A DNA stretch of 64,000 bases, taken from the NCBI RefSeq assembly GCF_039541815.1, contig NZ_BAABGY010000014.1:124001-188000 (forward strand), in the 5' to 3' direction. Source of the DNA: Flavisolibacter amylovorans. Lineage in GTDB: Bacteria; Bacteroidota; Bacteroidia; Chitinophagales; Chitinophagaceae. The first letter of the stretch is position 1. Every line of letters begins with the position of its first letter. The notes under the pieces were generated by a model. The model had not been told where the DNA came from and did not search any database. It worked only from the letters and a program-made list of their open reading frames with translations. Below, one piece after another: positions 52,578 to 61,456 of this stretch. Position numbers and translations under genes: made by a program.

Positions 52578-55500
52578 ATGAGACTCATTTACTTACTACC
52601 TCTTTTGCTCGTTTCCCTTTTCCCGTACGCTCAAACCGATAGCATCGTGCAACGACTGTTCCTTATCGGCGATGCCGGCGAGCTAAAAGACAACCGGCAG
52701 CCCGTGCTTGACTGGCTTGCCAAGAACGTGAATTGGAACGATGAAAAGAACGTGGCCCTGTTTCTGGGCGACAACATTTATCCCGATGGCATGCCCGACG
52801 AAGGAAGTGCTGAATATGCCTATACCCGCAAGGTGATCGACTACCAGATCGGGTTAGTCAGGGGAAAAAAGGGGAAAGCTTTTTTTGTACCGGGCAATCA
52901 TGACTGGAAGGGGGGCAAAATCGGGGGCTGGGAACGGGTGCTCAACCAGGTGAATTATATCAATTCCCTGCAGGCGCCCAACGTGCGCGCCTGGCCTCTG
53001 AACGGATGTCCTGGCCCGGTGCCGGTGGAACTGAATGAAAAAGTACTGCTGGTTATGATGGACTCCCAATGGTTTTTGCACATTCATGACAAGCCAGGGG
53101 CAGAGTCTTCCTGCGAGGCCAGAAGTATTGAAGAGTTTACCGCCGAGCTTCGCCAGATCGCAGAGTCGCATCCCAATCAACTATTGGTTCTGGTCATGCA
53201 CCACCCTATGTATACGTTTGGGGTTCATGGCGGGGCCTACAGCCTGAAACAGCATCTCTTCCCCTTTGCTGACGCCATCAAAGGATTTTATGTACCCCTT
53301 CCCATCCTGGGTTCGGTGTATCCGCTTGCGCGCGGACTGTTTGGAAGCCTGCAGGACAGTTATCACCCGCTTTACCGGACGATGATCAACGAGATCGAGC
53401 AAGTGCTGAAAGACCATCCCAATCCGATCGCCGTTGCGGGCCATGAGCACAGCCTCCAGCTCATCATGAAGGATAGTATTCCTTACATCGTCAGTGGTTC
53501 CGCTGCCAAATTAACCCGCCTGCGCAAGGGCAAGGAGCTCTTGTTCTCGACTTTGGATTACGGCTTCTCGGTTCTGGAGGTTCGCAAAAGCGGGAAAGTG
53601 GAGGTGAAATATCATACGCTGGAAAGCTCCGACATGAGCGCGCCCTTATACGCGCGCGAGCTCAAAACGATCGTGCCCATAACACCCAAAGCGGCAATGG
53701 ACACCTTATTGCCCGTTATGGGTGCCGTGCAGGTGCCGGCAAGCAGTACAATGAACGAAGGGCGCATCCGCAATTTCCTGTGGGGCAAAAACTACCGCAG
53801 GGAGTGGAAGGAGCCCGTCGGTGTGCCGACACTGGACCTGGGCGGGGAAGCGGGTGGCTTGAAACCGGTGCGGCAGCAAGGAAGCCAGCAAACCAAAACG
53901 CTGACACTAGCCGATAAAAGCGGCAAGGAATGGGTGCTTCGCTATATTGAACGCTTTCCGCCGGCGGCCATTCCCTCCGACCTGCGAACCGAATTGCAGA
54001 ATAAAACGCTGAACAGGGGCGTTTCCGGCGTATACCCCTATGCTTCTTTAAGCGTGCCGGTGCTGGAAAAAGCGGTAGGCATACCCACCGTCCGAAGAAA
54101 GCTGGTGTTTGTGCCGGATGATCCGCGCCTGGACCGTTTTAGAACCGGTTTTAAAAATTCACTGGCGATCCTTGAAGAACGGGAGCCTGTGAGCGCCGGA
54201 AAAACAATCGGGAGCGACGATTTGATAACGAGGCTAAGGGCAGACAACAGCAACCAGGTAGATCAACGGGCGGTACTACGCGCAAGGCTGATGGATAATT
54301 TTGTGATGGACTTCGACCGGCACGAAGCGCAGTTCCGGTGGGCCGTCCGGGATTCGGGCGGGCGGAAAACCTATTTCCCCATCCCACGCGACCATGATCA
54401 GGCCTTCTTTGAAAATCAGGGCCTGCTGGCCGCCTTTCTACGCCAGCCCTGGTTCATGCCGGAAACGCAGGGCTTCGGCCCCAGGGCTCAAAACATCAAG
54501 ACATTTAACCGGACAGCCCGCAATTTCGACCGCTTTTACCTCAACAGCCTTTCTGCGCAGGATTGGCAGCAGGAAACCGACACCTTCATCAATCGCCTGA
54601 CTGACGAAATCATCGATGCCGCGCTCCTGCAGCAACCGGTTGAAATCAGAAAGTTCCGCGCATCGGAAATCAGCCGTACGCTCAAAAAACGTAAAGCATA
54701 CTTCCGAAACGAAATGATGGCCTACTATCGCTTTCTGTCGCGACAGGTGGATGTGCTGGGCAGCGACCAGAAAGACTTTTTTTTGATTGCCCGGATGCAG
54801 GACGGCCGGGTGCGGGTGACCGCAACCAGCATGGTAATTCCCGTTGCCACGCCATTTTACGATCGCACCTTTGATCCGGATATCACCAGGGAACTTCGCA
54901 TTTACGCGCTTGAGAACGATGACAGCGTGGTCATTGCCGGCGGCCGGACCCCTATCCTTGTGCGCATCATCGGAGGCGCGGGAAAGGATGTTTTCGAAGT
55001 GCGGGGAGACGGCTCAAACGTCAAGCTCTACGATGCAAGCTTCGAGCCCAATCGGGTTTGGGGCGACACGGCGAGCCTTGACCGTCATTTTATTTCCGAT
55101 CCTGAGGTAAACCGGTACAATCGTTTCGGCTTCCGGTACAACTACATCGACCCCGGCGTCTTTGCAGCCTACAACCGGGATGATGGCGTTCTGGTCAGCT
55201 TGCAGCTTGATTATTTCAAACAGGGGTTTCGCAGAAATCCGTATAGCATGAGGCAATCCCTGCGTATGGAGAAGGCATTTGGCACCGGGTCCTTCCGTTT
55301 CCGCTACGAAAGCGACTATGTAAAGGTGCTGAAGTCCTACGACATCAATGTGCGGGCCGACTTCAAGGGCCCCGACTACGTCACCAACTTCTTCGGCATC
55401 GGGAACAACACGGCATTCGACAAAAGCAAGGGCATTGGCTACTTCCGGACCCATTACAACGCAGGCAATCTTTCGCTCCTGCTCGGTAAGCAGCTACAGT

Positions 55501-56195
55501 CTTGGATGCGGGTCGGATTGGGGCCGACGGTACAGTTCCTTTCAACAAGTAGAAATGAAAATAACGGCAAGCTCGTAACCGATGCCGGATTAAAGAGCGC
55601 CGACTCGGCTGTCCTTTTTCAAGATAAATGGTATGCGGGCCTGGAAGGCCGGCTCGACATCAACTCCCGGAACAATGCCGCAGTACCTACGCGGGGCGCC
55701 CTGATCAGCGCCTATGCGCGCCAGCTCTGGGGGTTAAATGCGCCCAGTAAACCGCTGCTGCAGGCAGGCCTGGACCTGCGCATTTTTATGAGCTTTGTGC
55801 CGCAGACGAAGCTGGTTTTGGCAACCCGCTTCGGAATGGCCCGCAATTTCGGGCACTTTGAATTTCAACAGGCGCAGTACCTCAGCGGAACGGAAAACCT
55901 GAGGGGCTACCGCCGCGAACGCTTTGCGGGAAGAGGCATGATGTTCAATAACACAGAGCTGCGTTTGAAGCTGATCGAGTTTCCCACATATATCTTTTCG
56001 ACGTCAATAGGGGTAGTCGCCTTTCACGACGTGGGTCGGGTGTGGGCGGACGATGAGTCTTCGCGCCGTTGGCATACAGGATACGGCGGTGGCCTTTGGA
56101 TCGCCCCGATCCGGCGGTTTGTGCTCGTGGGCACATTGTCGTATTCGAAGGAAGAAAAAGCATTGCCGATGGTAAGTGTTGGTTTTCAGTTTTAA
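52578..56195 (+). CDS. Metallophosphoesterase fused to an outer-membrane beta-barrel
   Basis: A 1205-residue exported protein. The N-terminal 300 residues form a metallophosphatase: LIGDAGELK, FLGDNIYPDG, VPGNHDWKGG, MHHPMYTFGVHGG and AGHEHSLQLI are its metal and active-site motifs. A middle region of unknown fold follows (about 350-800), then a BamA/TamA-like surface-antigen barrel with GFRFNYIDPG-like RFGFRYNYIDPGVF, LGKQLQSWMRVGLG and SGTENLRGYRRERFAGRG, ending in a terminal Phe. It should sit in the outer membrane with the phosphatase outside or in the periplasm. Known in Bacteroidota; the substrate is not known. No operon partner on the left. Confidence 0.88.
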   Translation: MRLIYLLPLLLVSLFPYAQTDSIVQRLFLIGDAGELKDNRQPVLDWLAKNVNWNDEKNVALFLGDNIYPDGMPDEGSAEYAYTRKVIDYQIGLVRGKKGKAFFVPGNHDWKGGKIGGWERVLNQVNYINSLQAPNVRAWPLNGCPGPVPVELNEKVLLVMMDSQWFLHIHDKPGAESSCEARSIEEFTAELRQIAESHPNQLLVLVMHHPMYTFGVHGGAYSLKQHLFPFADAIKGFYVPLPILGSVYPLARGLFGSLQDSYHPLYRTMINEIEQVLKDHPNPIAVAGHEHSLQLIMKDSIPYIVSGSAAKLTRLRKGKELLFSTLDYGFSVLEVRKSGKVEVKYHTLESSDMSAPLYARELKTIVPITPKAAMDTLLPVMGAVQVPASSTMNEGRIRNFLWGKNYRREWKEPVGVPTLDLGGEAGGLKPVRQQGSQQTKTLTLADKSGKEWVLRYIERFPPAAIPSDLRTELQNKTLNRGVSGVYPYASLSVPVLEKAVGIPTVRRKLVFVPDDPRLDRFRTGFKNSLAILEEREPVSAGKTIGSDDLITRLRADNSNQVDQRAVLRARLMDNFVMDFDRHEAQFRWAVRDSGGRKTYFPIPRDHDQAFFENQGLLAAFLRQPWFMPETQGFGPRAQNIKTFNRTARNFDRFYLNSLSAQDWQQETDTFINRLTDEIIDAALLQQPVEIRKFRASEISRTLKKRKAYFRNEMMAYYRFLSRQVDVLGSDQKDFFLIARMQDGRVRVTATSMVIPVATPFYDRTFDPDITRELRIYALENDDSVVIAGGRTPILVRIIGGAGKDVFEVRGDGSNVKLYDASFEPNRVWGDTASLDRHFISDPEVNRYNRFGFRYNYIDPGVFAAYNRDDGVLVSLQLDYFKQGFRRNPYSMRQSLRMEKAFGTGSFRFRYESDYVKVLKSYDINVRADFKGPDYVTNFFGIGNNTAFDKSKGIGYFRTHYNAGNLSLLLGKQLQSWMRVGLGPTVQFLSTSRNENNGKLVTDAGLKSADSAVLFQDKWYAGLEGRLDINSRNNAAVPTRGALISAYARQLWGLNAPSKPLLQAGLDLRIFMSFVPQTKLVLATRFGMARNFGHFEFQQAQYLSGTENLRGYRRERFAGRGMMFNNTELRLKLIEFPTYIFSTSIGVVAFHDVGRVWADDESSRRWHTGYGGGLWIAPIRRFVLVGTLSYSKEEKALPMVSVGFQF

Positions 56196-56237
56196 TAATC
56201 TTGCCGTGGGAAAACCATCCAACTAAAAAACTTCATC

Positions 56238-57239
56238 ATGAGAAGAATTCTGCCAGTCTTTGGGCTTCTCTGGGCTTGCTCTCCAAACTTTGTGCAAATG
56301 TCGAAAGCTTCCTATGAGCGGCAACTACATGCCTCATGGCGGCTGGCTGATACCGCCTGTAATGAAAACATTCAAAGAATCAATCCTGCGGCTACTGGCA
56401 AGGTAAAAATTAAATTCCGGAGCGGAGAAGTACGTCTTGTTTTCAAAGACAGCATCTGGGGATTTGAACAAAAAAATTGCAGTCCTTTGCGGCTCTACGA
56501 GGGTAGCTATTACAGGGCAGATGAGTTGTCACCTTTAGTCCGCTATATCCACTGCGTAGGTAAAGACTGGGAGCGGCACTTCAGCATGTCCCCCGATGAG
56601 CCAATCCACGCCTTTACTGCCAAGCAGTTGCGGTTGACTGCAGATTCGATGACGTACGCAACAATAGCACAAGCTGCAGCAACTCACAGAAAGGAGCTGA
56701 GTTTTGACTTTTATGCACTAAATGCCAAGGTGCTGGGCCACGAGTTATGGGGCGGCGGGCTCGAATTCAAGTTTTATCCCCGTCTGCGCTGGGCCACAGG
56801 ATTGACGCTCTCTGGCAGCGGAAAAGCAGTCTCCGATACATTCGGCTTTTCCATCAAAGAACCACGACTTCAATATTTGGAAGCCGGCTGGATCAACCAG
56901 TACGACCTTTGGCAAAACAAATACTTCAGGCTGGGGATCAATCTGACCAATGGCTTTGCAATGGCCACCTTAAGAGACAACTCGCAAACACAGAAAGTCC
57001 GATCGCGCTATGGCGAGCGTGAAGTACCCAAAAGGATAGCCACAAACTACTTCTACCTTCTTCAACCCGGGCTGGATCTTTCTTATAAGGTCCTATCGAA
57101 CCGCCATAATCCAGACTTTTTCGTCAATATGAAAGCGCGCTACAGTAAGGGCTTCGGACGCGTACGTTTTGGCGAGCACAGTGCCCCCTCCACCTACTGG
57201 TTTGGGGTTGGGCTATCTTTGATTGGATTTGACCGGTAG
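56238..57239 (+). CDS. Exported protein of unknown function with barrel-like C-terminus
   Basis: A 333-residue exported protein with hydrophobic N-terminus ending near LWACS. Residues 30-130 resemble a small soluble domain (GKVKIKFRSGEVRLVF, SFDFYALNAKVLGHELWGGGLEF), and the last 200 have alternating strands and turns (FKFYPRLRWATGLTLSGSG, YFRLGINLTNGFAMATLRD, FFVNMKARYSKGFGRVRFG, FGVGLSLIGF), like an outer-membrane barrel. It follows the phosphoesterase-barrel gene by 42 bases and is probably in its operon. The gene is AT-richer than its neighbours. No family is recognised. Confidence 0.65.
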   Translation: MRRILPVFGLLWACSPNFVQMSKASYERQLHASWRLADTACNENIQRINPAATGKVKIKFRSGEVRLVFKDSIWGFEQKNCSPLRLYEGSYYRADELSPLVRYIHCVGKDWERHFSMSPDEPIHAFTAKQLRLTADSMTYATIAQAAATHRKELSFDFYALNAKVLGHELWGGGLEFKFYPRLRWATGLTLSGSGKAVSDTFGFSIKEPRLQYLEAGWINQYDLWQNKYFRLGINLTNGFAMATLRDNSQTQKVRSRYGEREVPKRIATNYFYLLQPGLDLSYKVLSNRHNPDFFVNMKARYSKGFGRVRFGEHSAPSTYWFGVGLSLIGFDR

Positions 57240-57457
57240 CAATTTTAGGCACCTTTTGCCCATACAACCAGCTGATTTTTTTAGTATTCCAACTGCACCC
57301 GCTAAGACAAAAAGATCGTCTTGAGTGAAAGGCATTGAGGATTGATTTGCAGGACGCGGTCCTGCGCACTTATGAGGATGCCTGCTGGGACTGATTGTCG
57401 TAACCAGGTTCAGCAGGATTAGAGCGACTTAAGTGACATATTCAGCAGTGGACGTAT

Positions 57458-57625
57458 CTATTTGAAAAACTGTCTCAATGCCCCTGCAATAGCCAAAAGC
57501 ACAAAGAATGCAAGTATGATTGCCCCTACAATCAGAGGGAATTGATTCTTCCGATCAAAAAGCCAGTTCTTATTTGCCTTTTGAAAGTATTGTTTTCTTT
57601 TGCGCCGCACACGTGACCTAGCCAT
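57458..57625 (-). CDS. Small basic single-helix membrane protein
   Basis: A 55-residue protein with basic N-terminus (MARSRVRRKRKQYF) and one membrane helix (FPLIVGAIILAFFVLLAIAGAL). ATG at 57625 is preferred over 57667 because a TACCTTTG box lies five bases before it, so the transcript would be nearly leaderless. No family recognised. The orientation with a basic end inside the cytosol is typical. Confidence 0.6.
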   Translation of the reverse strand: MARSRVRRKRKQYFQKANKNWLFDRKNQFPLIVGAIILAFFVLLAIAGALRQFFK

Positions 57626-57630
57626 TATTT

Positions 57631-57638
57631 CAAAGGTA
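57631..57638 (-). promoter_or_regulatory. TACCTTTG -7 box for the small membrane protein
   Basis: Exact TAnnTTTG match on the minus strand, five bases before the ATG. Confidence 0.65.
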
Positions 57639-57783
57639 GAGGGTAACGTTTCGTGAAAAAAAGACATTAAAATGCTTTCGCAAATTCTCTGAATTTGATA
57701 TAATGAGAGTTCTAGGTCGCATTTAACTTAGGGCCAAGCCCTGTTGCGCGAGTAAACCTCGCTCCCTTGCATCAGGCAAAATG

Positions 57784-57841
57784 AAAACAGCCCTGCACAT
57801 ATGGTTGCTGTCTACGCAACCTTCCTGTACAGGGCTGTTCT
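57784..57841 (-). terminator. Two-stem terminator after the CirA-like receptor
   Basis: Outer arms AACAGCCCTG (57786-57795) and CAGGGCTGTT (57830-57839) enclose a second hairpin, GGTTGC (57803-57808) with GCAACC (57816-57821). On the minus strand a T-rich stretch follows. It lies 32 bases past the receptor stop. Confidence 0.65.
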
Positions 57842-57872
57842 GCTTTTCTCATGTGATGGTTCCAAAAGCCCT

Positions 57873-60092
57873 CTAGAGCCGGAAACGGAACCCGATGTAT
57901 CCCTCGCGGCCTCTTGTTGGCCCCCAGGCAAACTGCGTATCGAAATAGGCGCCAAAAGGGTCTTGCCAGCCGATCAACGGGCGTCGCTGTCTAAAGCCGA
58001 ACAGGTTCTCCACCCCGGTATAAAGCTCCCAACTCTTGCTCAAATTGTAAGTAAACTGGGCGCTTACGACAGTATATGGATTCGATTGATCTGGCATGCG
58101 GAATGGCTCTGGATTTGCCTTTGTATCCGGCAGCCACTGCCGGCCATACCAATGCATGTTGGCATCAAGGTGCCAGCGCTTGCTGAGTGGCTGAAAAGAG
58201 AAGGACGTATGTACCCGGTGCTTCGGGTTGAAAGGAAGTGTTTCCTTCACGCCGCCCCGCACCTGGTGGACGTCGAGGAACACATAGCCCACTTTCGCAC
58301 TTACCCGCTTGTAGAAGACGCCGCTCACCTCGGCCTGGGCCGCGTTGGAAACGGACCGCCCCCGGAAATTCCGGATCACCGCCAGTGTCGGGCTTGCATC
58401 ATAATCGGGAAAGATTTGGTTTTGAAAACGAGTGTGATAGAGGTCAAGGGATAATGCGCCTTCCACGTTGGTGCCTTTGTAGCGCTGCGTCAGGCTCAGG
58501 CCGTAGTTGAGCGCTCGTTCCGGTTCGAGCTCCTCTGCAAAGCGGATATCCCGCGAGCTCGCCAGCAGGCCGACGTTCTCGCTGAAGATATTGGCCGTGC
58601 GCCATCCCGTTCCGATCGAGGCCCGGAGATCCGTTCGCTCGCCCGCCTTGTAGCGCAGGAGCGTCCGCGGCGTGAGGGTCCAGCCAAAACGGTTGTGGTG
58701 GTCTGCGCGGACACCAAACATCCAAGTCAACTTGTCACTAAACAGGTTCAGCGTATTCTCTGCAAACACACCCGGAACGCTTTCGTTTCTGTGATAGTCG
58801 CCGGCATAGGTCCGCCCAAGGCTATTGTTTGAAAAACCGACAGCCTCCCTTATGCGCAGGTTCCTATAGCTAAAACCGGTTTTCAGTACGCCCGAAGGCG
58901 CGTAAGTCCATTCGTGCTGCAGGTTGGCATAAGCGTTCGACTGCCGGGCCGCGTACTTCGTCACACCGAAATAGGATTCCTGGTGCTGGTAAAAGCCCGA
59001 GGTGTATAGGGCGAAGCGGTGCTCGTCATTCATGCGGTAAGCGAGTTTCACCCAAGCCTCAGGCTGGTCGATCTGAACCAGCTGACCGTAACGCTGGTCA
59101 CTACCTTTTAGATTCTGCGAAAACCCTGTTTGCCCGCCGATGCGCTTTTCTGAGAGGAAGCGGACGCCGATCTGCGTACTCCAGCCCCACTTGGCTTCAT
59201 TGCCCCTCTTCCAGCGGTTGAAGGCCATATAGCGGGTGAGCTTGGACACATCCAGAAAGCCATCGTGGTCCCGGTCGACTGTGGCGGCCGGCTGCACTAC
59301 GTGTACCGCCCCCAGGCTGCTCCACTTTCCTTTCTTGTGCGAAAACAGTGCATTGTAATGGCTTTCTCCGAAGCTATTGAGGTACCCGTTTAGCAAAAGC
59401 TTGTCCGCGCGGTCTGGCTCCCGGGTCAGCACGTTGATCTGGCCACTTATGCTCTCGTAACCCTGTAGCACGGAGTTGGCGCCCTTAGCTACCCAGATAT
59501 TCTCCACGAGCGGCCCAGGAATGCTGCTGATGCCATAGGTGTAGGTGCCGCCTTGAATCATGGGCAGCCCGTCGACCAGCACTTGGTTGTAGATGCCCGA
59601 CAAGCCCAATATGCGCAGCTCCTTGGAGTTCGTGACAATGTTCGTGGTCTGAGGCTGTACCGATGCCTGGGTTTCGAAACAGCCGGCCAAGTCACAACAG
59701 GCGGCTTTCTTCAATTCGAGCGATGTGATCACCTCGACCTTCATGGGCAGGTTGGCGATATAGGTAGCATTCCGTCCGCCGCTTACGACCACACCTTCCA
59801 GCTGACCCCGCTCGCGGAGTACGATCTCAAGGACTGCCGTGTCGCGCACGGGAAGGGTATCGGACCGGTAGCCGGTATGGCTGACGATCAGGGTTCCGGT
59901 CCCTTCCGTAGGCATTATAATCCGGAAAGCGCCGTTTTTGTCAGTAGCGACTCCTCCATGTCCCTGCAGCCAGGTGACGGAGGCCCCCTCTACGGGAGCC
60001 CGGTCACGCGTATATACGTTGCCACGTAACTCCTGGCTATAGGACGATGAAGAGCCTGCTAGTATGGAACATACTATCAGAACTTTTCTCAT
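57873..60092 (-). CDS. CirA-like TonB-dependent receptor with carboxypeptidase-like domain
   Basis: A 739-residue outer-membrane receptor. After the signal peptide (MRKVLIVCSILAGSS) comes a carboxypeptidase-regulatory-like domain (ELRGNVYTRDRAPVEGASVT, DKNGAFRIIMPTEGTGTLIVSHTGYRS), then the plug (ELKKAACCDLAGCFETQASVQ, ELRILGLSGIYNQVLVDGLP, GANSVLQGYESISGQINVL) and the barrel ending YIGFRFRL. The AACCDLAGCFE phrase with three Cys in the plug is unusual and may bind metal. The HMA-like protein gene starts 11 bases upstream in the same operon, so copper or another soft metal is the likely cargo. ATG at 60092 replaces a non-native longer frame. Confidence 0.93.
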   Translation of the reverse strand: MRKVLIVCSILAGSSSSYSQELRGNVYTRDRAPVEGASVTWLQGHGGVATDKNGAFRIIMPTEGTGTLIVSHTGYRSDTLPVRDTAVLEIVLRERGQLEGVVVSGGRNATYIANLPMKVEVITSLELKKAACCDLAGCFETQASVQPQTTNIVTNSKELRILGLSGIYNQVLVDGLPMIQGGTYTYGISSIPGPLVENIWVAKGANSVLQGYESISGQINVLTREPDRADKLLLNGYLNSFGESHYNALFSHKKGKWSSLGAVHVVQPAATVDRDHDGFLDVSKLTRYMAFNRWKRGNEAKWGWSTQIGVRFLSEKRIGGQTGFSQNLKGSDQRYGQLVQIDQPEAWVKLAYRMNDEHRFALYTSGFYQHQESYFGVTKYAARQSNAYANLQHEWTYAPSGVLKTGFSYRNLRIREAVGFSNNSLGRTYAGDYHRNESVPGVFAENTLNLFSDKLTWMFGVRADHHNRFGWTLTPRTLLRYKAGERTDLRASIGTGWRTANIFSENVGLLASSRDIRFAEELEPERALNYGLSLTQRYKGTNVEGALSLDLYHTRFQNQIFPDYDASPTLAVIRNFRGRSVSNAAQAEVSGVFYKRVSAKVGYVFLDVHQVRGGVKETLPFNPKHRVHTSFSFQPLSKRWHLDANMHWYGRQWLPDTKANPEPFRMPDQSNPYTVVSAQFTYNLSKSWELYTGVENLFGFRQRRPLIGWQDPFGAYFDTQFAWGPTRGREGYIGFRFRL

Positions 60093-60102
60093 GGTCCCGG
60101 TA

Positions 60103-60471
60103 TTAAAACTTGGCGCGATAGGGACGCTCGCTGGGGTTGTCGCAGCCAGGCGTGGCCTCGATGGCCTTGCGGATCTCAGCCTCCGTGGCAACGGAAGGCT
60201 GGTAGGTCACTTCAAAGGCAGAGGTTGCAGAAGCTTTTCGGGCGGGCTGGCAAGCAGTCACTCCGGCCACCTTCAGGATTGCTTTCTGGATGTCTTTGAG
60301 GTCGCCACTACAAGTGATTCCGCTAACCTTAACCGTGATCTTCGCTTCTTTTTGAGCGACGGCCTGGGTGGCAGGCGCAGCAGTTGCCGTTTGGGCGGCA
60401 GCAGTATGGCCGAAAACTGTTACGAAAGTGAGCACAAGGAGGCTATAGAAAATTTGATTATTAGATTTCAT
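60103..60471 (-). CDS. Exported HMA-like protein with altered metal loop
   Basis: A 122-residue exported protein with signal peptide (MKSNNQIFYSLLVLTFVTVFG) and Ala/Thr/Gln linker, then an HMA-like fold: ITVKVSGITCSGDLKDIQKAILKVAGV. The metal loop ITCSGD has only the first cysteine of CxxC; CQPA in the next strand and PGCDNPS near the C-terminus add others. It is 31 residues beyond a normal HMA in length. It is cotranscribed with the CirA-like receptor, so a periplasmic acceptor for the imported metal is plausible. Metal binding needs testing. Confidence 0.8.
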   Translation of the reverse strand: MKSNNQIFYSLLVLTFVTVFGHTAAAQTATAAPATQAVAQKEAKITVKVSGITCSGDLKDIQKAILKVAGVTACQPARKASATSAFEVTYQPSVATEAEIRKAIEATPGCDNPSERPYRAKF

Positions 60472-60543
60472 CTTGACGATTTGGAGAGAATTAAAATAGT
60501 TCAAAAATGGTTCTTAAGACTTTGCGGTAGTTGCCGAATACAT

Positions 60544-60897
60544 TTAGGATAACTTAGGCGGCTGCCAAAATTCGCCGTAGACCTCTCCAGGTACATGCTC
60601 TTTAAAAAACGGGAAATTTAAGTTCGCCTTTAGTGAAACCGCACTTGAAACCATCATCAGATCGGAATTCACAGCAACGCTGTTTTTACAAACTTCGAAG
60701 GGGTGGCAGGCTCCGCTCGTGCAATCATTTTGAGTAGGGCACTTTTCCTGCTGCGGCACCTCATTGCTTACCGCTTCACAGCTCAAAACGCAGCAACTAG
60801 TTGCATCGCCAGTCAACTTGCCGAACACGCCTCGTATTCCGGGCTCCAGGGCCAGCAATAGCAGATAAAAGGAAAATATGACTCCAAGTACTTTCAT
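60544..60897 (-). CDS. Cys-rich exported protein ending WQPPKLS
   Basis: A 117-residue exported protein with signal peptide (MKVLGVIFSFYLLLLAL) and a cysteine-rich middle: TSCCVLSCEAV, EKCPTQNDCTSGACHPFEVC. The C-terminus FWQPPKLS matches IWQPPQLLS of the DUF6660-like protein at 48439-48756. It is the first gene of the unit with the HMA-like protein and the CirA-like receptor. Its family is not named with certainty; the shared tail suggests a relative of DUF6660. A periplasmic metal-binding role is likely. Confidence 0.72.
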   Translation of the reverse strand: MKVLGVIFSFYLLLLALEPGIRGVFGKLTGDATSCCVLSCEAVSNEVPQQEKCPTQNDCTSGACHPFEVCKNSVAVNSDLMMVSSAVSLKANLNFPFFKEHVPGEVYGEFWQPPKLS

Positions 60898-61032
60898 TAC
60901 TATTGTTGCAAGATAACGTATGCAAGGCGTCTTTCATGCTTCAACGCTCAGTACGATACATCTTGTGCTGGACTGCGGCCAACATTTGCTATCCTTTAGA
61001 ATTGGCGCCCGCCACATACGTTTATTTTTAAA

Positions 61033-61040
61033 TATATTTG
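61033..61040 (+). promoter_or_regulatory. TATATTTG -7 box
   Basis: Exact TAnnTTTG match, 33 bases before the ATG at 61074. Confidence 0.55.
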
Positions 61041-61073
61041 CTTCACGAAAAACCAAACTTTACACGTACACTT

Positions 61074-61367
61074 ATGGAACAGCCGTTCAGCTTCTTTTTC
61101 GAAGAAAAAGAAAGACGGGCAACCGTTCATATCAGTTTACAGGATGACGGATGCTTCATTTTTACAATTGTCAAAGACAAGGAGATTGTCGACCGTTTTG
61201 GCTCCGACATTGACTTCGAATTTGACGCGGGGTCTGAAGAAATAAAAGCAGGGCGCGTGGCAGACGCCGACCTACTGAATTTAAAATCAGCGATTCTTGG
61301 AGCGGTTAAGGTACTACCGGGATTTGAACAGCAAAAAGCCAGGTTGATCGTAAGAGCCCAAGTTTAG
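61074..61367 (+). CDS. Small protein of unknown function
   Basis: A 97-residue soluble protein: MEQPFSFFFEEKERRATVHI, then ISLQDDGCFIFTIVKDKEIVDRFG and a helical end (LLNLKSAILGAVKVLPGF). No signal peptide, membrane segment or motif. It has a TATATTTG promoter box and a codon pattern like its neighbours. It diverges from the Cys-rich gene. Function unknown. Confidence 0.55.
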   Translation: MEQPFSFFFEEKERRATVHISLQDDGCFIFTIVKDKEIVDRFGSDIDFEFDAGSEEIKAGRVADADLLNLKSAILGAVKVLPGFEQQKARLIVRAQV

Positions 61368-61456
61368 ACACTGTTTCGCAGGGAGGAATATTATCACACT
61401 GCCAGAATTAATATGTGGCTTGGACAAGGATTCAAAGTTTTAATCCAAACGGCTGT

